Below are positions 18,297 to 26,651 of a DNA stretch of 47,925 nt, in pieces (the first letter of the stretch is position 1; the number at the start of each line of letters is the position of its first letter). Under the pieces are notes generated by a model. The model saw only the letters and a list, made by a program, of their open reading frames with translations, made no database searches and had not been told where the DNA came from. The stretch comes from Parvibaculum sp. (GTDB taxonomy: Bacteria; Pseudomonadota; Alphaproteobacteria; Parvibaculales; Parvibaculaceae): positions 1 through 47,925 of the forward strand of contig JAUSLL010000072.1 in NCBI GenBank assembly GCA_030649335.1, read 5' to 3'. The position numbers and the translations under genes are program-made.

Positions 18297-18659
18297 TCAG
18301 TATTCGCTGGGCAGCATCAGCACGTTGTCGGTGAGGAAAAAGGCGATCTCGGGAAGCGGGAAATCGGTGTAATCGATCTTCTGCTCAAGGATCGTCTTGC
18401 CGTTGCCGTTTTCGCAGATGAGGCGCGCCGTCTTGTCCTCGGCCACGTTCAGCTTCCAATGCTGGAACGGCTCGGCGCGAATGGACGGGTCGAGCTGGTA
18501 GGCGGCAATATCACCGAGCAACCAGACCGCGCCGCCCTTCTCAGTGACGAACTGGACGCCCTCGGTATAGCGAAGGCCGGTAAGCGGATAACGATAATGG
18601 CAGGTGCTGCCGATGAACTGCGCAAGGTCTTCGCGCGTGAGGTCGTGCGTGTCGAGCAT
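18297..18659 (-). CDS. Small conserved protein (DUF6876-like)
   Basis: A 120-residue protein that recalls DUF6876: LAQFIGSTCHYRYPLTGLRY, then EGVQFVTEKGGAVWLLGDIA and a C-terminal FPLPEIAFFLTDNVLMLP. Function unknown. It sits 54 bases before the methylase/helicase gene on the same strand and has a structured leader of about 95 bases upstream. The family name is from memory and moderately sure; the gene itself is well supported by composition and a GGAGATATC ribosome site just before the ATG. Confidence 0.7.
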   Translation of the reverse strand: MLDTHDLTREDLAQFIGSTCHYRYPLTGLRYTEGVQFVTEKGGAVWLLGDIAAYQLDPSIRAEPFQHWKLNVAEDKTARLICENGNGKTILEQKIDYTDFPLPEIAFFLTDNVLMLPSEY

Positions 18660-18753
18660 GGGATATCTCCGGATTGAGGGTTTGAAAACCGAACCGGAAC
18701 AGGCTTTCTCTCACCCGCTCCGGTTCACCCTTCCCGGAAACTCCTCTTACTTT

Positions 18754-19389
18754 TCATCCGAACCGCCCGCCGTTACAGGTGAAGGTGTAGGCGTTGGCGG
18801 TGATGCTTTCCTCGACCACCTCGTCGGAATTGAGGTATTCGTAATCCGTCTCCAGCCGCGCATAGAGCCAGCGGGCAAGATCACGCATGGCATCAGTGAT
18901 GATGTCCTCGGCATCGGCGGTCGCCTCAGCATCATCGCGGCGAACATCGAATTGCATTGTGTTCTCGTGGCAATAATGGCCGCGCTGGGTGATGATGGTG
19001 TAGAGCTGATAGAAATTGCGTTTCTGCACCGCCGCAAGGCGCGCGACGATATCGTGCAATTCGGCATCCTTGGGCGCATAGGCTTTGATCCTGGCGACAC
19101 TGCCTTTGGCGTAAGTCAGCCTGCCTTCGAAGCTCGCGCCATCCCCTTGCGACCAGAAACCTCGGAATTGAATGCAGGGCTTTTGCCGCGTGCCGCCGCC
19201 CATCAGCCGGACGGGGTGGGCTTTCAGTTCGACGCCGAGGATTTCGCAGATGGTGGAAAAATCATCGTAGGTGCAATCCCACCAATCATAATCGAGATTG
19301 CTGATCCGATACCATTCGCGGGCGCATTCCTTGGCAGCGTCAGTCAGTTCATCGAAGGTGAAGACGGTGGTTTCAATGACTGTCGGCAT
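18754..19389 (-). CDS. Conserved hypothetical protein of the element backbone
   Basis: A 211-residue acidic, Trp/Tyr-rich protein (DAAKECAREWYRISNLDYDW, then WWDCTYDDFSTICEILGVEL). I recall similar proteins in sphingomonad elements, sometimes labelled as antitoxins of stability systems, a label with little support. ATG 19389 has GGAGG 5 bases upstream; an in-frame ATG at 19401 is possible. It follows parB after a strong nested hairpin and precedes the DUF6876-like gene. No catalytic motif is seen. Confidence 0.65.
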   Translation of the reverse strand: MPTVIETTVFTFDELTDAAKECAREWYRISNLDYDWWDCTYDDFSTICEILGVELKAHPVRLMGGGTRQKPCIQFRGFWSQGDGASFEGRLTYAKGSVARIKAYAPKDAELHDIVARLAAVQKRNFYQLYTIITQRGHYCHENTMQFDVRRDDAEATADAEDIITDAMRDLARWLYARLETDYEYLNSDEVVEESITANAYTFTCNGGRFG

Positions 19390-19409
19390 ATGAGCCTCCA
19401 TAAATGAAA

Positions 19410-19460
19410 GGCCCGGCGCCCCGCGCGACAAAGTCGCGCAAAACTAGGGCAATCCGGGCC
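19410..19460 (-). terminator. Nested hairpin between parB and the next gene
   Basis: The outer stem GGCCCGG (19410-19416) pairs with CCGGGCC (19454-19460); inside, GCGCGAC (19423-19429) pairs with GTCGCGC (19433-19439) across an AAA loop. Read on the minus strand it follows the parB stop by about 25 bases and is trailed by TTTCATTTA. It may be a terminator or an attenuator in the leader of the following gene, whose start codon is only 20 bases away. Confidence 0.5.
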
Positions 19461-19486
19461 GTGATGGATAGGAATTGACGGAAGGT

Positions 19487-21565
19487 TCACTCAGCAGCAG
19501 TGAGGAATCCCGGCAGGTCCGCCGCAGAAGCATCCGCCTCGGGCGCCTCCTGTTCGTTCGTATTCGGCGCACCTATGGGATTGACACCGGACGTCCTCAG
19601 CGGTTCCGGCAACCAGCCGGTATCGGCCAACAACCGTTCCGCCTGCTCGGCCATGTCGGATTTCTTGAGGTGGTCGATCAGTTCGGACGCGGCATCGCCC
19701 TTGGCCTCGGTCACCGCCTCCAGGATGCGCGCCTTGGGCACCCGGTTCAGGTAATTCTCAGCGGTCGGCTTCCACCCGGCGGTGGCCATGTCGAGCGACA
19801 CGGCGCAGGCGAGTTGGTTGGCATGGTGCCGGCGGCCCTGTGCCCGGTTCCACGGCTCATGCACAGCATTAGCGGTGAGCGAGGCGCAATGAGCGAACAG
19901 CGCCATGCGGCTATCATGGTCGATGCCGCAGAGGAACTCCCAGAGCAGATCGGGTTCGTCGGGAAGCTGCTTTTCCCAATTAGCGTGGCGCTCGTCGATG
20001 GCCTTGGCAGATGAGCATTCCTTCAGGTCCGGCCCCTGCACGGAAAAGCCGCTGCTTTTCCAGGTGATCTCCAGGCAGCTATCGGTGGCGTAGCGATAGA
20101 AGGCCTGGAGCGCCAGCCCATGCAGCACGGCGATGAAGGCGATGTCCGGGTCGCCCGCCAGCGCATCGCGCAAAGCCAGCGTCCGGTGCGCGGTGAGTTC
20201 CATAACCAGCCGGTCGGACAGCGGCTTGATACCTTCCTCCTCCTCCTCGTCAGGAGACGCATTGCCGGATAGCGCGGCGGGATCGACCTGACGGGTCTCG
20301 CCGTCTGCACCGACATGGACGATTTCGACATGATCACGGACAAAGGCGTCGGCGTCGGCTGCATCGCCATCGGCCTCATTCTGCGCCTCGTCCTCAGGCC
20401 GGACATAGCCGCGTTCGACCTTGAGCTTGCCGTCGCCGTCGATGCTGACAAAAACACCCGCACGAGCGATTTCGGCGGAATCGTAGATGACGGGCTGGCT
20501 CTCGAAGGCATCGAGTGCTGCCTCAATCTCGGCGAGGCGCCTGTCGATCTCCTCGGGCAGGTCCTCGTCGCTTTCCTGGAAATAGCGCTCTTCGATCTCA
20601 GCCATCTCATCGCGCAGGGCTTCGCGCTTTGCGTGCTCCTCATCCGACAGAGGCTGCATTTCGCCCATGACGCGACGCAAGCCGCCAGTGTGCCCATAGG
20701 GAAATTCCTGGGCGATCTGGATCCAGCGCCAGCCTTCCGCCTTGATCGCCTCAGCTTCACTGGTCAGCTTCTCGACGACCAGGCGTTCCAGAAGCGCCGC
20801 GTCCTGCAACCAGCCATCATCGTTCTGCGAAAACAGATCGCGCAGCACGACGCCACCCTCGGCTTCATAGGCATTGAGGCCGATAAACAGGGCGCGCTTG
20901 TCGCGAGCGGCAACAGTGTTCTCGGTCAGCAGCTTCCTGATGTAATAGGGCGCGTCATTGTAGCCGCGCTTGACCGTCTCCCAGACCTGTTCCTGCCGGG
21001 CAGGATCGCCCGAGATTGTGAAAGCCATGAGCTGATCGAGCGTCATCTCGTCGGCGGCATAGATTTCAAGTAGTTTGGGCGACACACTGGCGAGCTTCAG
21101 CCGCTGCCTGACGATCTGCGGGGTGACGAAAAACCGCGCGGCGATATCTTCCTCGCCAAGACCCTGATCTTTCAGGGACTGGAACGCGCGGAACTGGTCA
21201 AGCGGATGGAGCGCCTGCCGCTGGACATTCTCGGCCAACGAATCCTCTTCGAGAATGCCGTCTTCGCGGATGACGCAGGGGATAGGCGCGGTTTTATTGA
21301 GGCGCTTCTGCTTGACCAGCAACTCCAGCGCCCGGTAACGCCGCCCGCCGGCCTGCACCTCGTAGGTGTCGGTTGGCTGACCGTCTTCGCCAACCGCCTG
21401 CCGCACGCTCAGGGACTGCAACAGCGTGCGCCGGACGATATCCTCCGCCAGTTCCTCGATCGACACACCCGCCCGCACGCGGCGGACGTTGCGGCTTGAG
21501 AGCACCAGCTTGTTGAAGGGGATGTCCCGGGACTGGGACAGGGTGATTTTCGTGGGGGTTGCCAT
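19487..21565 (-). CDS. ParB/RepB/Spo0J-family partition-like protein, long form
   Basis: A 692-residue protein, about twice a normal ParB. The N-terminal ParB/Srx domain (residues 10-120) shows IPFNKLVLSSRNVRR, EVQAGGRRYRALELL and the NTP/arginine patch LAENVQRQALHPLDQF. A central HTH follows (GEEDIAARFFVTPQIVRQRL). The rest is helical with very acidic stretches, including EEEEEEG-type sequence, and a C-terminal region with repeated Leu/Ala helices. It may stabilise the element or regulate genes; no parA gene is present. ATG 21565 has a GGAGA ribosome site; a longer 769-codon frame to 21796 has no support. Confidence 0.85.
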   Translation of the reverse strand: MATPTKITLSQSRDIPFNKLVLSSRNVRRVRAGVSIEELAEDIVRRTLLQSLSVRQAVGEDGQPTDTYEVQAGGRRYRALELLVKQKRLNKTAPIPCVIREDGILEEDSLAENVQRQALHPLDQFRAFQSLKDQGLGEEDIAARFFVTPQIVRQRLKLASVSPKLLEIYAADEMTLDQLMAFTISGDPARQEQVWETVKRGYNDAPYYIRKLLTENTVAARDKRALFIGLNAYEAEGGVVLRDLFSQNDDGWLQDAALLERLVVEKLTSEAEAIKAEGWRWIQIAQEFPYGHTGGLRRVMGEMQPLSDEEHAKREALRDEMAEIEERYFQESDEDLPEEIDRRLAEIEAALDAFESQPVIYDSAEIARAGVFVSIDGDGKLKVERGYVRPEDEAQNEADGDAADADAFVRDHVEIVHVGADGETRQVDPAALSGNASPDEEEEEGIKPLSDRLVMELTAHRTLALRDALAGDPDIAFIAVLHGLALQAFYRYATDSCLEITWKSSGFSVQGPDLKECSSAKAIDERHANWEKQLPDEPDLLWEFLCGIDHDSRMALFAHCASLTANAVHEPWNRAQGRRHHANQLACAVSLDMATAGWKPTAENYLNRVPKARILEAVTEAKGDAASELIDHLKKSDMAEQAERLLADTGWLPEPLRTSGVNPIGAPNTNEQEAPEADASAADLPGFLTAAE

Positions 21566-21720
21566 GTCGGTTTCTCCAGAACGGGCGGAGAAAGCCTTCT
21601 TTCCCCTTCCAATCCGTTCACGGAAAACCCGAACTTCCCTCTCACTTTCAGGCCCTGCGGCCCACCGCTGGTGATCAAAACCACGCGCTTGGCACCCGAG
21701 ATAGAATACCGGTTTAGATT

Positions 21721-21788
21721 CGTTGCAGCCGTCTACGATGAGTGCGGCGAATGGCTGTTTTGAGCCCACATAGACGGATGTTGCAACG
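21721..21788. repeat. Imperfect inverted repeat in the parB / YiiX-like gap
   Basis: The left arm (21721-21735) and right arm (21771-21788) share CGTTGCA and CCGTCTA in inverted order, with a 35-base spacer and a 3-base difference in arm length. It lies in the 298-base gap between divergent genes. It could be a regulatory or partition site, or a scar of insertion of the plus-strand gene. No function is shown. Confidence 0.4.
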
Positions 21789-21863
21789 AGCACCAATGGC
21801 GGCTTTACGGTTTCAATTTACGTCGTCAAAGTAATAAAACAGTTCCGCATTAGGGAGGAGGCG

Positions 21864-22849
21864 ATGAAAAAGCGATTAAACGAAAAAGTATTGAAACGTG
21901 GAGATGTGATCCTGACGACCAGCGACGCGAAGATCAGTAAAATCATCCGTGCCACCACCATCAGCCCGATTTCACACGCCATGCTCTATGTCGATGACTG
22001 CTCGGTCATCGATGCGACGAAAGATGGAGTGCATTCGGCGAACACACAGCGACTTTTCTTCGAGCAGCACGACGCCGTATTTGTCCTACGTCTTGAGGGT
22101 GAACTGCCCCCCCCACCTCAATCAAAATCTGCAACTATGTCCGAGAACGCATTGGAAGCGAATACGCGACATTGGAAGCTGGCAGGGCGTGGCAGGGGCT
22201 GGGCAAAAAAGGTACGCGCAAACAGTTCTGCAGCCGCCTCGTCGCGCAGGCTTACGCTGCCAACGGCTTCGATCTCGTCAAGAACACCGATTTCTGCACT
22301 CCAAATGAACTCCTGAAAAGCGTGAAGCTTGTCGAAGTCGTCGATGCCACTGTGGATGTCACCGACGAGGAATATCAGACTTGGCAGACACATCCCAGCG
22401 GCCTAGACCTGATGCGGCAGTCTACGAACCACATCCTGAACGGTGCTCGGAAAATTGATAAATCTATCCAACATCTTAGCGACGTTGACAAACTTGTACT
22501 GGAACATCCCGAGCATGACGAGACGATCATGCAGCTTTATGTCGAGTCCGGATACCTTCACGTCTGGGAAACCGGCCACGAGATCAACCCGTGGCACTAC
22601 GATCCGAAGCTCATGGAGGATTTAGGCAGTCGACAGCCTAACGATGTTCGATGGTATTGCAAGAGCACCCTTTCAGAGGGGTCTCGTACAGACAATCGAT
22701 ACGTGACGAATGCAAATACCTACCAATACTATCAATCCATGAGGCCGAGACAGACTATAGTGATGCTCACGGCATTCTATCATATGTTGGCGGAGAATCA
22801 TGTCAATCGTCTCGACGTCGCAGAAGATTGGCTCACGCGTCATCCATAA
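21864..22849 (+). pseudogene. YiiX/YebB-like permuted NlpC/P60 hydrolase gene, frame-shifted at a C8 run
   Basis: The gene starts well (GGGAGGAGG just before ATG 21864) and encodes a permuted papain-like fold: KRGDVILTTSDAKISKIIRA, then candidate His38 in SPISHAMLYVD. After the C run at 22107-22114 the protein-like frame moves from 0 to 2 (mod 3) and continues PTSIKICNYVRERIGSEYA and the nucleophile region RKQFCSRLVAQAY, to a stop at 22849. One more C or two fewer would give one open frame of about 328 codons. Read straight through, frame 0 ends at 22316 without the Cys. The last 200 residues are unfamiliar. It may be decayed, phase-variable or a sequencing error. Plus-strand cargo among minus-strand genes; lower GC. 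Confidence 0.75.
22107..22114 (+). repeat. Homopolymeric C8 tract at the frame break
   Basis: Eight C in a row fall exactly where the coding frame of the YiiX-like gene changes. Such tracts are prone to slipped-strand changes of one base and to basecalling errors. Confidence 0.8.
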
Positions 22850-22987
22850 AAATTACTGATGCAGACATTGAGGCGAGTGCAGCGAAGGCCTGCAATGTCC
22901 CGCACCTCCGCCATTCATGCCAGACATAGCGAACTGTCACTCCCCACCAATGCGGCAGTTTAACCAAGCCGAAGAAATAAGACACGG

Positions 22988-23832
22988 CTACACGCCGCAC
23001 ATGCCGTCGCATTCGTCAACGAAGAGATCAAGCTGCCCTTTGTCCGCCAATGTATCGAGGTCGGCCTCGTCGAGCGGCACGCAGGAGCTGTGCAGGAATA
23101 CCTCGCCGCACAGATTGCGAAACCCGGTGCGGATCATTCGGTCGATGGCGACGGCATCGGCGAAGGCATCCGGGTCTTCCTCGCGCATCTGCCGCCATAG
23201 ACTGTCGCTGTGATAGGGGCAGCCGATACAGGAACTCTTCGGCGGCGCGGGATAGCCGTTCCGCTCCAGCCAGGCAGGCAATCGCGGCGCGCCATGCCCA
23301 TCTCAACGAGCGGAAAACGGTTCACCTGCCACGGCTCCATCGACATTTTCATGCGCGCGATCTCGTCGAAGGATATGCCGATCCACTGCTCGACAACCGG
23401 ATGGTCCGGCGAGCGTTTACCTGCGATGCCGACAAGCTCGCGCACCTTGCGCCGGATCGGGACGATCTTCAGTTCTTTCGTACATTGTCGGCGGATTATG
23501 CCGACCTTGCCCGATGCGGATCTGGTGAAGGCGGGGATCGATGCCCAGCGTTCGCCCCGCGCGCCATTCACGAGCCCCTCGCGGATATTGCCGTCCGAGA
23601 CGATATGTACCGGGAACGGCAGCACGTTCGGCGACCTCAGCCAAGCGAGATGCTCATAGACCGCCCGCGGCTCCCAGCCAGTATCGGCGAAAATGGCGCA
23701 ATCGGGCATCGGCCCGATCTCGCCATGGGCGGCCATCAGCGCCAGCGTGGTGGACTGCACCCCGGCGCCGAGGGACAGCACGCGCAGCTTGATGGTGGAT
23801 GTATCGGCAGGCGGTGGGAACAGCGCGTTCAT
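22988..23832 (-). pseudogene. Phosphoadenosine-phosphosulfate-reductase-like (PP-loop) gene with a frameshift
   Basis: The 5' part (23832 to about 23285) has a PP-loop ATP-binding motif LSLGAGVQSTTLAL, then FADTGWEPRAVYEHL and RRQCTKELKIVPIRRKVREL. The frame then leaves the family after ARRDCL; the rest of the protein is in another frame as AWLERNGYPAPPKSSCIGCP, then YHSDSLWRQMREEDPDAF, to the stop at 22988. One extra base near 23280-23287 would join them into about 281 codons. ATG 23832 overlaps the nuclease stop as ATGA. Known PP-loop relatives adenylate substrates for sulfur or base chemistry; here the substrate is unknown. The break may be real decay or a sequence error. Confidence 0.75.
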
Positions 23833-24407
23833 GGCCGCTCTCCCGCCTGCTGCATGCGCCGCCATTCGGCGGGCGGGTCGAATGTGCCGTCCCAGATGCC
23901 CTTGCGCAGGAACTTCGCCATGCCTTCCTGACTGGTGTAATTGTAGAGGCGGTTGGCATCGCGGTCGGCGATGGCCCAGCCCTCATTGGCGACCCAGGCC
24001 GAAAGATTGTCGCTGCCCGCGTAGCAGATCGAGATGAAGCGGCCATAGGCGTCGCGTGTCGTTCGTTGCTCAGAAACGTCCACTGGACGTTTCTGTTTGC
24101 CTGCGGCAAACCGCGCCTCACTTTGCCAGACATCGCAATTGACCGTCCGGCCTTCTAGGAATTTGGCCAACGCGACGACGGCCTCCCTGCCACAGGACCA
24201 TACGGCACCATCGCGACGGCGGCAGATCTGGTCGATCTCTACGGCATCGACGCCGTAAAACCTGTGGCGCTTGCCGTCGACCTCGATGGTATCCGCATCG
24301 ATGACGTGCGCCGGACCTCTGTGCTCACTGTCGAGCGCGGGCCAAAAGGACACCAGGGCGAAAAACACGATGCCGATGACGGCGCTGCCTTTGACAAGTT
24401 GAAACAT
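23829..24407 (-). CDS. Thermonuclease-like (SNase) exported protein
   Basis: A 192-residue protein with an N-terminal membrane or signal segment (residues 7-23) and a staphylococcal-nuclease fold. Visible family positions are AHVIDADTIEV (33-43), RFYGVDAVEIDQ (49-60) and RDAYGR (118-123), giving the Asp, Arg and Glu set of a Ca-dependent nuclease. Residues about 97-116 (RFAAGKQKRPVDVSEQ) form an insertion just before RDAYGR that I do not expect in the family; the DNA beneath it is two perfect hairpins. Action would be outside the cytoplasm. It overlaps the PP-loop gene by 4 bases. Role in the element unknown. Confidence 0.8.
   Translation of the reverse strand: MFQLVKGSAVIGIVFFALVSFWPALDSEHRGPAHVIDADTIEVDGKRHRFYGVDAVEIDQICRRRDGAVWSCGREAVVALAKFLEGRTVNCDVWQSEARFAAGKQKRPVDVSEQRTTRDAYGRFISICYAGSDNLSAWVANEGWAIADRDANRLYNYTSQEGMAKFLRKGIWDGTFDPPAEWRRMQQAGERP
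24071..24110. repeat. Two tandem perfect hairpins inside the nuclease gene
   Basis: Stem 1 is an 11-bp perfect match (24071-24081 with 24085-24095, loop ACT). Stem 2 is TTTGCC (24096-24101) with GGCAAA (24105-24110), loop TGC. They directly abut and translate in frame. They look like an inserted palindromic element. I did not notice another copy in the window. Confidence 0.7.
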
Positions 24408-24456
24408 GGGGACGTCTCCTTTCCGGGTTATGGGCAGACGGGCTCTCTCTTGGCCA

Positions 24457-25278
24457 TCAGCCCTTCACCCGTCCCGAGCTTCCCTCTCCCTCTGGGTCCA
24501 GCAACCGTCGATAGCCGCCCCGCACCATGGCCCTCGCGCCGAACAGCAGGCGCTGAACGCGGGTGCGCAGGAAACCTGCCTCCCAATCTTCCCGGGCCGC
24601 CCGCTCCCCGAACAGCACCGCCGCGATATCACGCTGGCTGGCCCCGGTCGTTGCCCCATCCCAAGCGCGGATCATTTCGACCCAGCGGCGGGCGCGGCGC
24701 TCGGGCGGATAGAGGCATTTCAGCAATCGCCCGCGTCGCGCCAGGCGGCACAGGCGCTGTAAGGTAAGCGGCTTGCTCTCGAAATCCGTGAGGCCGCGAA
24801 GCGTGCAACTCAGCAGCACTGGTCCGGTTAGCGCATCACCCTCCTTCACCGCCAATTGCAGGTGCCGCACGCCATCGCTGAACAGGAGGTGCTGGCCATC
24901 AGCGCCCCTCACCACTGCGCGGAACAAGGGGCATTGGCGGCAATCGAAAGCGTTGGATTTGTCGGCATGCGGTTCGGCTTCAACCGCCAGAACCAGCGGG
25001 TTGCATTCCGGTAGCCAAAAGAACGTGGCCTCACCATCGATCGGGCAACAGCGCACGCCCCAGCGGGCCAATCGGCAATCCTGATCGCACAGGATGTGCC
25101 CGGATTGATCGGGCGGGCTGCATCGGGCTTCCCGCAGATCGGCGAGGAACGCCGGGTTCCTGCGCAACCACTCGCCCGCCCAGCAATGCCGGTCGCTGTT
25201 GAGCAACGGATTATAGTGTACGGGTTCGCGCCAGTCGGCGCTTGGACTTATGCCCGGTTCAGGTTTCTCCTCAGACAT
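24457..25278 (-). CDS. DUF6499/DUF2285 domain protein
   Basis: A 273-residue protein. The N-terminus is a DUF6499-like motif (SADWREPVHYNPLLNSDRHC, AGEWLRRNPAFLADL). The C-terminal 90 residues match DUF2285: RRARRWVEMIRAWDGATTGA, then SQRDIAAVLFG and a basic end with LLFGARAMVRGGYRRLL. The C-terminal part contains a probable HTH, and related proteins are described as regulator-like. Several Cys pairs in the middle (CDQDC, CCP, CRQC) could bind a metal. It stands first in the minus-strand run, divergent from the AraC gene across a 324-base gap. Confidence 0.75.
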   Translation of the reverse strand: MSEEKPEPGISPSADWREPVHYNPLLNSDRHCWAGEWLRRNPAFLADLREARCSPPDQSGHILCDQDCRLARWGVRCCPIDGEATFFWLPECNPLVLAVEAEPHADKSNAFDCRQCPLFRAVVRGADGQHLLFSDGVRHLQLAVKEGDALTGPVLLSCTLRGLTDFESKPLTLQRLCRLARRGRLLKCLYPPERRARRWVEMIRAWDGATTGASQRDIAAVLFGERAAREDWEAGFLRTRVQRLLFGARAMVRGGYRRLLDPEGEGSSGRVKG

Positions 25279-25602
25279 GGCAGCATTCCTCCTTGGCCAG
25301 TGATCATCATCAGCAGACGGAATAATGCTTATTGGCGATGAGGTCTTTTCCGTCCGCTCTATCGATGATTATCGATACCGAACGGACTGCGCGCTTTTGC
25401 GAAAGTGTCGCAGCTTTTGAAATTGCGCCATGAATATTCGAAAAACTTTAAGTAAATCAGATGGTTTTTGTCAGACATTTCCCCACAATGGCCGTATTCG
25501 CGCCATGATTGCATAACTAGACTTCAATATTGGAAGACAGGTTGCCTGTCATATTGCGGGCGGCCTGCCCCAAGTGGATTTATGCATTCATGGAGGGGTG
25601 GT
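25279..25602. promoter_or_regulatory. Divergent intergenic region DUF2285 / AraC
   Basis: A 324-base, AT-richer gap between divergent starts that must hold both promoters. ATCGAT occurs twice around GATT (25361-25376), a clear palindromic site. AT-rich sequence at 25420-25470 fits a plus-strand promoter. GGAGGGG at 25592-25598 is the AraC ribosome site. No gene is seen. Confidence 0.5.
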
Positions 25603-26487
25603 ATGTCAGATGTTATTATGATCGATTTTTCCGCGAACGCGCCATTGCCCTTCGCAGAGCTTCTCGGGCGCTTCGCCAATCCGGCCGCAGTGATCAACCG
25701 CTATCTGTTCCATCCCAATCCGCAAGGCGCGCGGCTGGTGTCGCCGCAAGTCACCCTGATCATGCATGAGGATGACCCCTTCGAGATCGATTGGCGCGGG
25801 CCGTATGAATTGCAACCCGCCAGCTATCGCGTCGAAGCAGGCCAGTTTCATATCGTGCCCGCACATACGCCGATGGAAGTGGCGTGGGAGGGGGAGCAGC
25901 GGGCGGCGATCGTTACGTTCACGCGAGACTTTGTGGATCGCGTCGTTCGCGAGCAGTTCAAAGGCGATGCGCCGCGCCTGCGCCCCCAGGCCGCGCTCAG
26001 CGACGCGCTCGTACAAAGCCTCTGCACGGCGCTTTGCGGTAAAATCGGCGCAAAAGGGCATCACCTCCGGGCATGCGCCGAGGCCATTGCCACTCAGCTT
26101 GTCATTCACCTGCTGGCGTGTTTCGGCGCAGGCGGAACGGTGCAGCCTTCGATTTCGGGCGGACTGACCAGTGCTCAGCAACGCCTCACGCTCAACTATA
26201 TCGGCACGCATGGGCGGCAGGAATTCAACGTCGACGAACTGGCAGCAGCGGCGGGCCTGTCCAGACGCCATTTCCAGCGCGCATTCAAACAAAGCTTTGG
26301 CGAGACACCATGCCGGTATGCCCGCAACACGATGATGACCGCAGCGGTCGAACTTGTGTTGGGCACCCAGAAATCGATCACCGAAATCGCGCTTGATCTC
26401 GGCTTCGAGAATTTCGGCAATTTTTCGACGGCGTTCAAAAGACATACCGGCATGAGCCCGGAGGCATTCCGAAGAAGAAATGGATGA
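25603..26487 (+). CDS. AraC-family transcriptional regulator
   Basis: A 294-residue protein: an N-terminal AraC_binding_2-like sensor region (residues 10-170) and a C-terminal double HTH (GLSRRHFQRAFKQSFGETPC, then ITEIALDLGFENFGNFSTAF and the final RHTGMSPEAFRRR). ATG 25603 is chosen for its GGAGGGG ribosome site 4 bases upstream; earlier in-frame starts lie in AT-rich noncoding DNA. The effector is unknown. Its place between the DUF2285 gene and the AlpA-like gene, and the palindrome upstream, suggest control of the element end, but it could also be unrelated cargo that regulates host genes. Confidence 0.85.
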   Translation: MSDVIMIDFSANAPLPFAELLGRFANPAAVINRYLFHPNPQGARLVSPQVTLIMHEDDPFEIDWRGPYELQPASYRVEAGQFHIVPAHTPMEVAWEGEQRAAIVTFTRDFVDRVVREQFKGDAPRLRPQAALSDALVQSLCTALCGKIGAKGHHLRACAEAIATQLVIHLLACFGAGGTVQPSISGGLTSAQQRLTLNYIGTHGRQEFNVDELAAAAGLSRRHFQRAFKQSFGETPCRYARNTMMTAAVELVLGTQKSITEIALDLGFENFGNFSTAFKRHTGMSPEAFRRRNG

Positions 26488-26651
26488 TTATCCGCTCTAC
26501 GAGACCGCGCAGCGTTAACGCAAGGCGCCATAGCCGAAGAATCCATAATTGAGGTAGCGTCAGCGTACATAAAGCATATAAGAGATTTCGCCCATTTGTG
26601 GGATTTTTGGTCCGATATTTCACGGGATACTTTCCGTAGACGGACCAAAGC

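Noticed and set aside
22107-22114. Programmed ribosomal frameshift at C8 as the main explanation
   Set aside because: No downstream pseudoknot or stimulatory element was recognised, and C-run slippage by ribosomes is rare; length change of the tract or sequence error is simpler.
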